Below are positions 23,890 through 34,229 of a DNA stretch of 64,000 nt, piece by piece. The position numbers and the translations under genes are program-made. Source of the stretch: Monodelphis domestica (Eukaryota > Chordata > Mammalia > Didelphimorphia > Didelphidae); NCBI RefSeq assembly GCF_027887165.1, contig NC_077235.1, positions 17,321,383 through 17,385,382 on the forward strand, given 5' to 3'. The notes under the pieces were generated by a model. That model was not told where the DNA came from, made no database searches, and was given only the letters and a program-made list of their open reading frames with translations. How positions within the stretch are numbered: position 1 is the first letter of the stretch; every line of letters starts with the position of its first letter.

Positions 23890-24623
23890 CTATATACTTC
23901 CAGGGGGAAAGTATGGGCATTCAACAAAATAGAGGATTTCCAAGTATTTGTAAAGAAAAGAGCAGAACTAAGTGGTAAGTTTGATATCCAAAGATCAAGA
24001 GAAACATGAAAAGGTACATAAGAGAGGGAAAAGGGGAAAAATGTTTTTTTTTTATTCCAACTTTCTTCTTTTAGGGCTACAATTAGATCAAATTATATAT
24101 ATTAATATATGGGGAAAATGTTATTTGTAACTCTCAAAAATTATATTCACTATTATAGTAATTAGAAGAATCATTTACAGGAAGAGATTGGGGTAACAAG
24201 TACTATAAGATGATATGCAAAAAAAAAAGGGGAGGGGGGAATCGAAGATGGCACCAAGAGATGCTTGATGAAATAAAATGTGTGATAAAGATTATCCTAT
24301 TTAAAGATACGCATTGGAAGGGGAGGGGAAGAATACTCTTATAAGAGGGAGAGGAAGAGAGTGCTAATAGGTAATACTTAAACCTTACTCTCAGTGAAAT
24401 CAATTCTGAGAGGAAAGAGCATCTAGATCCATTGGGGTCTTGAATTCTATCTTTTCCTACAGGGAAAGTGAGAAGGCAAAACTAAGGGGGTGGGGGGAGG
24501 TAGTACAAGAAGGGAGGGACTAGAAAGGGGAGCATATTAAGGGGGTGGTTGATTAAAAGTAAACCACTGGTTTAAAAGGATATAGCAAAAGAAGAAAGGA
24601 CAGAGCTAGGAGAGGATATCAAA

Positions 24624-24824
24624 ATGCTGGGGAATACACAAGTGACAATCATAACTTTGAATGTGAATGCAATGAACTCACCCATAAAACGAAAACAAAT
24701 AGGAGAGTGGATTAGAATCCAAAATCCTACCATTTGTTGTCTACTAGATACTCACAAAGTTAGAATCAGAGCAAAACCTATTGGGCGTCAACTGACAGAA
24801 AGAAGGCAGGAGTTGCAATCATGA
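24624..24824 (+). pseudogene. L1 ORF2p endonuclease N-terminus remnant
   Basis: Begins with the expected L1 ORF2 opening: TIITLNVNAMNSPIKRKQIG, then IQNPTICCLLDTHKV, where the family has ...ICCLQETH. In the apurinic-endonuclease fold the N of LNVN and the E of QETH are catalytic; here the second reads LDTH, so Glu is Asp. The frame closes after 66 residues although related sequence continues to 25156. ORF2 in L1 is normally over 1200 residues. Confidence 0.85.
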
Positions 24825-25156
24825 TATCTCACAAAGCCAAAGCCAAAATAGACCTAAATAAAAGGGATAGGGAAGGTAAATACATCCTGATAAAAGGGAG
24901 TATAGACAACAAGGAAATATCACTAATCGACATGTATGCATGAAATAGTCTAGCGTGCAAATTTCTAAAGGAGAAACTAGTGGAATTGAAGGAGGAAACA
25001 GATAGTAAAACTATACTAGTGGGACACCTGAACCTACAGCTATCAAATTTAGATAAATCAAACAAAAATAAGAAAGAGGTAAAAGACATGAATGAAATCT
25101 TAGAAAAATTAGAGTTAACAGATCTATGGAGAAAAATAAATAGGGACAAAAAGATC

Positions 25157-28100
25157 ATTAGTATTGCTATTCGTTGTTGTGATGCTAAAAATCACATTTG
25201 CCATATTGTTTGTATAGCCACTAGTAGCAAATTTCAATTGGATATGATAGTTTTTTGCCTTTGTGTTCTTGATCATATCTATACCATGCCTAATTATACA
25301 TGATTCCCTCATCCTTTCATACCTGTGAAAGATAGATTTATTATTGTGCCAGGATTCCTTTCATTTTTTGAAACAAAAGAAAGCAGTACAAATTATATAT
25401 CTGATATATCAATTTAGCAAAAGAATATTTAGCAGTTAATTCAATATTTTCATGCTTCTAGGTATAATTTTTTTAAATGAGGTTCATTAAAGAAGCTGGT
25501 CAGAAATGGTGATAGGACGAAATTCATTTTTTTTTGGACTGAGGAATCACTGCAGAAGAAAGATGTAGGAATTTTTGGGGGGGAGAGGATTCAAAGGAAG
25601 AGCCAAAAGAATCCCCTTTTCTAGTTTGTCTCAGGGCAATAAATATTCAGATGTTGAATGAAGTGGGATAGGCAGAGTAATGAAAAGGTTGATGGAGATG
25701 GATAAAGAAGAAAACTTGGAGAATCTTTGTTAATAATTGAATCATTATTGAATATTTTCAACCCATCACATGAAAACAAAGTCAAACATGATCTAAATGG
25801 TTTTATGTGATTTCTATACATTGTTAAGAGCAATTGATCTCAATAGTAAATAACAAATTCATGATAATGCAATGTCCCAAATTAGTAAGGGGATGGGAAT
25901 ATGGTCATAATGTCCAAAACAGGTATAATATAGCATGCAATACATAGCTATTGAAATACTCATGAAAGTAGAGGCTAATTTAATTAAAAATGTGAAAAAT
26001 TTGATACGATGTTTGCAATCAAGGCTTATAAGTTCTTTTGTATCTCAGAGTACTTTAGGTAGTTTGTGGAATCTAATGGATACCTTCTTGGAAAAAAAAT
26101 ATATATAAGATTATAATGAAATAGAATTCTATTTCAATAAATTATTAAAATGCAAAAATAAAATTACTGAGTATAAGTATACCTTTTTTAAAATGTGTAA
26201 TATAGGTTGGATAAGTATAGTAGGTCCTCATGTTATATGTATAAATCATTCCAAAATCTTGTGTACTTTGTTGAAAATAGAATATAATAGTGAAGTATAT
26301 TATATAGAAAATAAAATTTTTATGACAAGATATATAGGTACTTTGCTTTTTTAGGACTCTAAGAGCTTCCAGCATCACTACTCTTATATTGAAGGGGTAT
26401 TACTAATAATTAAGTAGTATTAGTGATTGAAAGGTAAACACTGCTATGATGCAGACTGATAGTTAGAACTGGGGGGAAAACTCATGTGGGGAGAATGCTA
26501 ATGTTTGGCAAAATGATATAAAGTTACCATAGAAATATGTGTTGTATTTTTTGTATGTTACTACTTATACCCTTTATTTCCTCTTATATGTCTGAATTTG
26601 TGTGTAATCCATTAATTGTATATTATTGTATACAATGTACTTATACTGTATCACATTATAGATTTTAATGCTTTTCTGCTTCCACATTGATTTTAGAGTG
26701 TAGTACAGGTTTTTAAATGCAGATAATTTATCCTAATTGTAGTTTGTTATGGTTCTATATGCAGTAATGGAAATTTCAATTTGTTATAATGGTTGTTTGC
26801 ATTGCTATTCATATCTATATTTTCTGTAATTTTAAAATTATTTTTTATTATTCCTTACCTGTGACTTTTCATTTTGTAAATTTTTTAAACTTTGTGAATT
26901 TAACTTTTGGAAATGAGTGTTGTCTTGGTTATCAGCATCTTTCACACTATAGAACAATAAATTCCAATCTTTTTTTAAAATTTAGGATTCATAGCAATTT
27001 TTGTGGAATGTAGAGGGTCCTCTCTTTGTAGTTTATGGCTTTGGGTTTATAGAGCCAGTTACTGAGTTGGAATCCTATTCAGTCAAGATAGTGAATGTAG
27101 TGGGGAGGGGTACCGTCATCTAAAGTTTATGGATACGGTGAGAGAAGAGACTTGGAGATTAACTGCTTCATAGTCTACCCTGTGATACCCCCAAAAGTCA
27201 AATAAAACCAAAATATAATATAGACAGATATTGTGCAACTTCCATTCAGTATTTGAAGAGTAATTAATTATGATAAAGGAATTTGCTAAATTACCTAGAT
27301 GAGATGAATACGATTATAACTGCCAAAATAGAATATGGCACAAATTTATGGTACACACACAGATTGTAGGGTAATCTCATTAATGAATAATGATGGAAAA
27401 GTAAATGTAAAAAAAGTTATTCGTCATCATAAGAGATTCAAAGGTTTATTTCTTTAGGAAACTGCCACCTATTTCTTTAACTCAAGTCACATTATGTCAC
27501 TGTACCTAAGTTTTTAAATCTGTAAGATGTGGAGGCTGGACTCTTGGGCAATCTGGGGGATTCACAAGACAGCTCGGAATCTTAAAATACACAGGATTGT
27601 AAAGAAAACTAATTATATTAAAATGATGTTACCATAATATTTTTAAAAATTATTGTCAAGTGCTCCTCTTTTAAATGTATGATTTGCTTTGACAAAGTTA
27701 GTAAAGGAGAACCTTGTTTTATGTGACCAATGCATTCTAAGTTTCTTTGTACCAATTTAGAATTGAACATAATAATGAACCCCTATTGTTTAATAAATAT
27801 TTTATATGATTATATGTAGACACTTTACTACTTTCCTTAGAATGATCATAAGTAGTATTACTGAAACAAAGAGAAATTTCATTCTAATGTGAACAAGTAA
27901 GAACACTGTGTACAGACTGATGTTGGAGGTAATGTTTTTCAGAGCAAGAATAAGTGGTTCTGTGAATTTATGCTACTGAGGAAAATTCAGCAATTAATTA
28001 AAATTTTTATTTTACTTGTATTTCTTATTTTCTGCCTGTATTATTTTTTTAATTTTCAGTCATATATACTTGATTTTGTGTAAAATAAGACCTTAATGAA

Positions 28101-30549
28101 TTCTGATCATTATGTCTTGATTTTCTATTGGTTTTAGACTGTAATAAAAGTTTTTATTTCAGTTCTTCATGTCCTAATTTGTGTGATTTTCAATTTTATA
28201 CAATTAAGACTGTTTGCATTGCTATTCACCGCCACATCTCTTCCATGCTTAATTATATGTTTTCATATCTGTAATAGACAATGTCTTCTATTTTGTATTT
28301 TTATTGACTTTTAACATTTGAGAAGTTCACGTATTTATTGTTCTATAAGGTGAAAGATGCTGATAGGAATCTGTTTTTAGCCAGGATGGTTTTCATTTTC
28401 TTTGTAGCATTTCTTGTGCAACATAGAGACCATTTCCCCGTAGTTTGTACCTTTGAATTTAGAGAAGCTGAGGTTTCTCATTACATTTGTATCTCATCTA
28501 TTCTCATCATTTACTCTATTGTTTTCCGGGACACAGCAAGTTTTATCGCCTTGGCTTTGTAGAATAATTTCAGATTTGATTATAATTATTCCTTATAATT
28601 CCTTATCTCATTTTCCTTGGAAACTTTCTTACTTTTCTTTTAGTATCTTTAGAATACCATCAGAGGGAACATTTTTATCCTATTTTTATTTGATAGCATC
28701 TGTTAATCAATGAAGGCACACTTGGGTAGGGATTTAAACATATTCCTAATCTGAAGAAAACAATAGTTCAGAGGTAAGAAAATGGGGCCTGAAGTCAGAT
28801 AGATTTGGGTTGAAAACCCTGGAAGCCAGTTGCTGACCATTACTACAATTTAATATATTTGTTGTACATGCACTAGCAAAAATGTTTAACTTGATCTAAA
28901 TAAAAATCTTTGCATTGCTATTTAAGACTATAGCAGTTCCATGCTAAATTCTGCATGCTTTACTTCTCCTTTCATGTATATGAAAGATGTAAACTTTCTT
29001 TTTTTCTAAGTGTTTGTAATCTTGTTATTATTTGGAATTCCTTCTTATGTAATGCAAAAATGGATGATAACAAGGTATTTTAAGCTAGGATGCTTCTCCT
29101 TTTTTTGTGGAACAGAGAGTCCTTTTCTTTGCAGTTTGTAGAGTTGGGCTTATCAAGGCAGTGGATGGAGACTTGGTGCATTTGTTTCTTATCTAATATC
29201 CTCATTGACTCTATTTTGTTTTCTACTATCAGTCAAGTTTCATCTCCTTTGCTACTTAGCTAGTATTTAAAGTCAGTAGGAGTGAATGAAGAATTTTTTT
29301 TTTAATTACTTGAGGTTTGTTTCTGACAAGGTTTCTGTGTGTCACATTTTGTTTGGACATTTGCCAGAATAGTCCCTCATCTTTTTTCTATCACTGATTT
29401 TCCTGATGGTAGCCTTAACACCTAAGCATTTGCTTTCAACTTGACTTTCATTAAAAGTTTGCTTCTCTTTCTCCAAGCCTTTTCAGTACAGTATCTAAGG
29501 GAATAACAAAGGCATCTGTTACCTCATCTGTTTTCTATCATTCATTTCCTAGATGGCTTCCTTCACAGCCATTAAGTCGAGAAGTTCCAAGTTGGCTAAA
29601 GCCTGCAATGTAATTACAGTAGTAGGAAGTCATAGCTTAGAGGTAACAAAACTGGGCTCCAAATCAGAAAGAGCTGAATTTAAATCTCAAGAAGGCATTT
29701 GCCAATAGAATCCCAACATTGTCTCCTATTTCTTCCCTATGTCCCAGGAATAAATGTCAATTTGAAATAATCAAGGTCAATAGCATTGCAGTACAAGGTT
29801 CCACCTACGTCATGCAAAATTATATTTGTTTCACTGGTCCTTCTGTACATGGGAATGATAAAATCATACTTAAATTTGTTCAATCTTCTAAGTGTGTGGA
29901 ATGTATTGTATAATAAGCCAGAAATATGTTTTAAGACAGGCTGCTTTTCATTTGTTTATAGCAGTGATTGTGGAATGGAGAGAGTCTTTCTTTGTAGCAA
30001 ATTTTCTTATTTGGCTTAAGCAAGGTCTTTCTGTTTCTAAGTCAGAAATTTGCCTCACTTTGTCCCCACGTGTTCAGAATATTTAACCTATTTTTTGGTT
30101 GTATTAATTATTTTCCTGATGGCTTCCTTAACACCTGAACATTTGCTTTCATCTCTTTCTCTGAGCATCCCCAGGATACTATCAGAGGGAATAATAAAGG
30201 CGTTTTTTACCTCATCTGTTTTCTACTATACATTTCCTTATTTGTATATGCATTAGGAATACATTTCAAATTGATGTAATCAAAATCATTAGCATTGCTG
30301 ATCAAAGTCCCACTATCCCATGCCAAATTATGTAGGTTTCCCTTCTTCTTCTATATATGTGAAAGACAAAATATTTTAATCTTTTTAAATGTTATGACTG
30401 TGGAATGTATTGCAGAATGTGATGGAAATCTGCGTCAAGGCAGGTAGCATGCTTTTCATTTGTTTGCAGCAATATTTGTGGCATGGAGAGCCACTTTCCT
30501 TGTAGAATAAATCATGATTTGGCTGTAAGAAGGTGTCATTGTTTCTTAG
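25157..30549 (+). repeat. Unnamed diverged tandem array, main block
   Basis: Continuation of the array. Landmark B ('gcattgctattca'-like) lies near 25160, 26795, 28213, 28911, 29780 and 30291. Landmark C ('ggaatggagag...ctttgtag') lies near 27003, 28420, 29110, 29970 and 30478. Landmark D ('cctgatggcagccttaacacc'-like) lies near 29400 and 30115. A further module with 'attttagagtgtaataaaag'-like text occurs near 21200, 26690 and 28130 ahead of B. Spacing of like landmarks is 0.5-0.9 kb in the right half and about 1.4 kb for the longer composite. Stretches at 25400-26400 and 27080-27890 do not align with the unit and are unassigned. Confidence 0.75.
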
Positions 30550-30844
30550 AATGCTATCCACATCCAGAGCTACGGGAGTAGAAACGCAGAGGAAAAATAT
30601 GATTGATCACATGGTTCGACAGGGATCGGATTGGGGTTTCGGCTTTTAAAGATCACTCTCTTGCAAAGAGGAATAACCATGGAAATAGGTTTTGAACAGT
30701 GATACATGTATAACCCAGTGGAACTGCTTGTCAGCTCCGGGAGAGGGGAGGGAAGAGCGGGGGAGGGTGGGGGGGATCATGAATCATGTAACCATGGAAA
30801 AATATTCTAAATAAATAAAACCTCAAATATTTTTTTAAAAAAAA
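30550..30844 (+). mobile_element. 5'-truncated L1 3' end with A-rich tail
   Basis: About 295 bases of L1 3' end: 'ctatccacatccagagctac', 'aaccatggaaataggttttg', a G-rich stretch 'gggggagggtggggggg', then 'aaccatggaaaaatattct' and an A-rich tail to 30844. Equivalent sense text ends at 47.42 kb. The SET leader begins directly after the tail. Confidence 0.9.
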
Positions 30845-31403
30845 GGTAGGGAGCGGCGAGTCGCCCTGGCTGGGGGCGGGGCCTGAGCGTGGGCCTGCGC
30901 GTGGGGCCTGGCGCGCCTGCGCCTTGTCTCACCCGCCCCTCGTCGCCAAGAGGAGGAGGAGGAGGACGTGGAGGAGCTGATGGTGGTGCTGGTGGTGGTG
31001 GTAGAGAAGACGGCTGTGCCAAGAGAGGGAGAGCGAGCGTGAGTGAAGGAGCCCTGTCTACGCGTCTCTGAGAGCAGGAGCCGAGGCCTCGTACCGGGGA
31101 AGCCGCTGCTGCTGCATCTCCCCTTCCCCGCCTCCTCAGGGTACTCCCCCTTCCCCTCGCCGTCAGGCCGCGCGGAGAGAGAGAGAGCCCGAAACCCCTG
31201 GAGGAGGCGGCCTAGGGCCCCCCCCACCCCGAGGCCCCCCGAGCCCCGAGCCCCCCGAGCGCGCGAACCGAGCAAAGCGGCCCGCCCCGTGTGGTGTGTG
31301 AGGTGAAAGGCAGCTGTCCCGCGCCCGCCCCCGCGTTTCGGCCGGCCCGCCCCCGCCCTTCTCTCCTCCCCCCCTAGCCGGTGAGAGCCGAGAGAGCACC
31401 ACC
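30845..31403 (+). promoter_or_regulatory. CpG-rich SET leader, possible carried promoter
   Basis: About 560 bases rich in C, G and CpG, in contrast to AT-rich flanks. It is the copied 5' UTR of the parent mRNA, beginning at or near the cap. CpG-rich leaders of retrocopies can support initiation, but nothing here proves it. The open frames on both strands through this block reflect GC content. Confidence 0.55.
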
Positions 31404-32318
31404 ATGTCGGCACCGGCGGCCAAAGTCAGTAAAAAGGAGCTCAGCCCCAACCACGACGAAGACGATGAGGCCTCAGAAAAAGAGCAACAGGAAGCAATTG
31501 AACAGATTGATGAAGTACAGAATGAAATAGACAGACTGAATGAGCAGGCCAGTGAGGAAATTTTGATAGTAGAACAGAAATATAACAAACTCCGCCAACC
31601 CTTCTTTCAGAAGAGGTCAGAACTGATTGCCAAAATACCAAATTTCTGGGTAACAACATTTGTTAACCACCCACAAGTATCTGCACTGCTGGGGGAGGAG
31701 GATGAGGAGGCACTGCATTATATGACCAGAGTGGAAGTGGCCGAGTTTGAGGATATTAAATCAGGTTACAGAATAGATTTTTATTTTGATGAAAACCCTT
31801 ACTTTGAAAATGAAGTTCTCTCCAAAGAATTTCATATTAATGAAAGTGGAGATCCATCTTCAAAGGCCACTGAAATCAAGTGGAAATCTGGGAAGGACTT
31901 GACAAACCGTTCAAGTCAGACACAGAATAAAGCTGGCGAAAAGAGGCAGCATGAAGAACCAGAAAGCTTTTTCACTTGGTTCACTGACCATACTGATGCA
32001 GGTGCAGATGAATTAGGGGAGGTTATCAAAGACGACATCTGGCCAAATCCTTTACAGTACTACTTGGTTCCTGATATGGATGATGAAGAAGGGGAAGGAG
32101 AAGGAGAAGGAGAAGAAGGAGAAGAAGATGATGACGATGATGAAGAAGAAGGAGAAGACGACGATGACGATGAAGAAGATGACGATGACGATGAAGATGA
32201 CGACGATGACGATGAAGAAGAAGAAGAAGGCCTGGAGGACATTGATGAAGAAGGTGATGAAGATGAAGATGACGAGGAGGGAGAAGAAGGAGAGGACGAT
32301 GAAGGAGAAGATGACTAA
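31404..32318 (+). CDS. SET: SET-like protein (TAF-I beta / I2PP2A family), intronless retrogene
   Basis: Encodes 304 residues starting [13 protein letters not shown], the start of the TAF-I beta isoform of SET, within a good Kozak context (accaccatgt). SET is a NAP-family histone chaperone, INHAT component and PP2A inhibitor, mainly nuclear. Residues about 25-76 form the dimerising helix, about 77-223 the NAP 'earmuff' domain ([50 protein letters not shown]), and 224-304 an acidic tail. From recalled human SET (277 residues), residues 1-223 align without gaps and with fewer than 20 substitutions. All the extra length, 27 residues, is in the acidic tail, built of GAN codons. Odd points: Lys55 in the helix is Ile, and basic residues around '[16 protein letters not shown]' are reduced here to [16 protein letters not shown], the region of the nuclear localisation signal. 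No stop or frameshift is present. Either young or under some selection; expression is unknown. Confidence 0.88.
   Translation: MSAPAAKVSKKELSPNHDEDDEASEKEQQEAIEQIDEVQNEIDRLNEQASEEILIVEQKYNKLRQPFFQKRSELIAKIPNFWVTTFVNHPQVSALLGEEDEEALHYMTRVEVAEFEDIKSGYRIDFYFDENPYFENEVLSKEFHINESGDPSSKATEIKWKSGKDLTNRSSQTQNKAGEKRQHEEPESFFTWFTDHTDAGADELGEVIKDDIWPNPLQYYLVPDMDDEEGEGEGEGEEGEEDDDDDEEEGEDDDDDEEDDDDDEDDDDDDEEEEEGLEDIDEEGDEDEDDEEGEEGEDDEGEDD
32073..32315 (+). repeat. GAN-codon repeat encoding the acidic tail
   Basis: 243 bases of gaa/gag/gat/gac codons with a few gga codons, coding for the 81-residue acidic tail. Runs of 'gatgacgatgacgatgaag' type suggest replication-slippage expansion relative to the usual 54-residue tail. 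Confidence 0.85.
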
Positions 32319-33188
32319 TAGAACATTGATGGATTCTAAACCTTCTTTTATCTTTTTTTGATTTTCTTCAGTCCCTGGGAGCAAGTTGCAACCTTTTTAT
32401 TTTTATTTTCTCTTGTGTGCATTTGCTTGTTCTCTTAATGTCTCTTTCTCTCCTCTTTACACCATGGTTCACAAGTTTTCGGGGGGTGGGAGGGGGGGGG
32501 AATACCTTGAGCAGAATACAGTGGGAAAAGAATCTCTACCAGTTTCTGTTCCAAGTTCATTTTTATCCCTTCCTATCTCAAAACAAACTGTTTGTGGAGT
32601 CAACATACACTGTGTTTTGTGGGAAAAAAAAAAACCTTCTGCTCCCTTCACACTGCTGGAAGCTGAAGGGTGCTAGGCCCCTGTGTAGTAGTGCATAGAA
32701 TTCTAGCTTTTTTCCTTCTTTCTCTGTATATTGGGCTCAGAGATTACACTGTGTTTCTATGTGAATATGGACAGTTAGCATTTACCAACATGTATCTGTC
32801 TACTTTCTCTTGTTTGAAAAAATGAAAAAACTTAAAAAAAAAACCATGGGGTATAGCAGGTCAGCAAGGGTGGGTTTGAGATGTTTGGGTGGGTTAAGTG
32901 GGCATTTTGACAACATGGCTTCTTCTCCTTTGGCATGTTTAATTGTGATATTTAACAGACATCCTTGCAGTTTAAGATGACAGTTTTAAAATAAAATTCT
33001 CTCCTTATGATGACTTTGAGCCCTGCCACTCAATGGAGAATCAGCAGAACCTGTAGGATCTTATTTGGAATTGATGTTCTCTATTGTAATTTTGTTCTTG
33101 TTTATTTTTAAGTTTTCTATTTGTTTCACTGGAAAGGAAGATACTCAGTTCAGTTTTAAACGTTAAAACGTGCAAGTTGCTTTGTTAC

Positions 33189-33223
33189 AATAAAACTAAA
33201 TGTGTATGCACACAAAAAAAAAG
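33189..33223 (+). terminator. Polyadenylation signal and A tail of SET retrocopy
   Basis: Canonical AATAAA at 33189-33194, then 19 bases, then ten A. This marks the 3' end of the copied mRNA. Confidence 0.9.
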
Positions 33224-33570
33224 TTGGCTTTGTTTTTCTCAGTGTACTTGGAACTCTTACTCTATAAATATATCTGTTGGGTTATTTTACCGATGGCATC
33301 CTTAACACCTTTCAGCCAATCAATATTCATTTCTTTAAGCAGTATTTATGGAATGGAGAGATCCTTTCTTCGTGGAATAAATTGTGATTCAGTTGCAAAA
33401 AAGTATCTGCCTTTGTTTTGTTTTGTTTTGCTTCTCTTAGAAGCTTGACTCTATACTAGTGTGGTCAAAATACTTCATACATTTTGTGTGTTACTTATTT
33501 GGTCATTGGTATCCTTTGCCTTAATTATCCTTCAATAAATCAAGTTTCACTTCACTTCAGATGGAGATCA
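33224..33570 (+). repeat. Unnamed array unit, right-hand remainder
   Basis: Array sequence resumes after SET: landmark D 'accgatggcatccttaacac' near 33289 and landmark C 'ggaatggagagatcctttct' near 33350, then 'aatcaagtttcacttcactt' near 33539. This shows that the L1 plus SET block interrupted an existing array. Confidence 0.75.
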
Positions 33571-34229
33571 ATGCTGGTCTTGGGTGACAACCTAGCTTAC
33601 AAGGTAAAGAAGGGTACTTGGAAAATTGGAAGTCTGTGGGTTCAGAGCTCAGTGGTTGGCAGACAAACAGGATTAGAGAAGAGAACTAGTAAGCCTACCC
33701 TAGAGTAAGATGCATTCTTTGAGGTTTGGTCCAAAGCAAACAAGCACCATCTCTCTCCTACTTGCTTAGAAGTTGCATTCATTCTATTCAGTTCCTTCTA
33801 TCAATCCCCATCATTTCTTAGTTGATGGAGATTGTATGTAGCCTACTCTCAATCCAGAAGGAGCCATGGCTGAGTGGGTAATGCACAGGCCCTAGAAGTA
33901 GAAGGAGGAGAGTTCAAATCCCCTAGAGGGAAGAAGTGTCTTCACAAGAAGCAAATTTGAATGGATTGGAAAAAAAGAGATTCTAAAGCTCACCAAAGAA
34001 GATAAAATAACTTTTAATAATCAATAACTCATTAAATATCAGAATTAGGCAAGGGAGAGCTGGCAACTTCTTAATTCAAAAAGACTAAGACAAAACTAAA
34101 TCCAAAAGAAAAAAAAATAGAATAGGAAACATGAGTGACTTTTTATTATTTAATGTATTATTTATTAGTATGAGTTGTTTTCTTTGGTGATTTCTAAGTA
34201 TAGGAAAGTAGGACAGATTGAGCTTGTTA
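33571..34229. other. Mostly unassigned stretch with a tRNA-like SINE piece
   Basis: Apart from the SINE-like piece at 33862-33935, no family or gene recognised. Confidence 0.5.
33862..33935 (+). mobile_element. tRNA-like SINE head
   Basis: Has A-box-like 'tggctgagtgggtaatg' and B-box-like 'gagttcaaatcccct', spaced as in a tRNA gene, but the stem ends do not form a full acceptor stem. A matching reversed piece is at 16811-16875, so it is a repeat and not a tRNA gene. Confidence 0.5.

Larger units (their letters stand above)
22555..25156 (+). mobile_element. 5' part of an L1 LINE (5' UTR, ORF1, start of ORF2)
   Basis: In order: a GC-richer leader from about 22555, an ORF1 region (23230-23930), an inter-ORF spacer rich in purines (23930-24620), and the ORF2 endonuclease start (24624 on). 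The element stops abruptly at about 25156, where array sequence resumes. Unlike most L1 copies it keeps the 5' end and lacks the 3' half. ORF1 and ORF2 frames are broken, so it cannot move. Confidence 0.85.
30845..33223 (+). other. SET: Full-length SET retrocopy (mRNA-derived insertion)
   Basis: A copy of a spliced SET mRNA in genomic DNA: a GC-rich leader (30845-31403), one uninterrupted coding region (31404-32318), a 3' UTR of about 880 bases, an AATAAA signal at 33189-33194 and a 10-base A run at 33214-33223. The functional SET gene has introns; none interrupts the coding region here. It sits inside one copy of the array unit, with array landmark C before (30478) and D after (33290). Target duplications are not clear; TTGTTTCTTAG near 30540 and TTGTTTTTCTCAG near 33231 are a possible degraded pair enclosing both L1 and SET. 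Confidence 0.9.

Noticed and set aside
30807-31588. Long minus-strand frames (192 and 141 codons) over the SET leader
   Set aside because: GC-rich leader lowers stop frequency on both strands. The peptides are Gly/Arg/Ser-rich with no family, and lie antisense to the copied SET mRNA.
32052-32384. Minus-strand and shifted plus-strand frames over the acidic tail (poly-Ser, Ile/Phe-rich, Lys/Met-rich)
   Set aside because: Shadow translations of the GAN repeat; only the SET frame makes sense.
20870-33570. Identifying the array as a specific known X-linked RNA locus or a named microRNA cluster
   Set aside because: Repeat architecture alone fits many loci. No flanking marker gene is in the window, and no precursor-length hairpin was found by eye.
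33862-33935. Possible tRNA gene
   Set aside because: A- and B-box-like parts are present but no full cloverleaf or acceptor stem; a second diverged copy shows it is a SINE.
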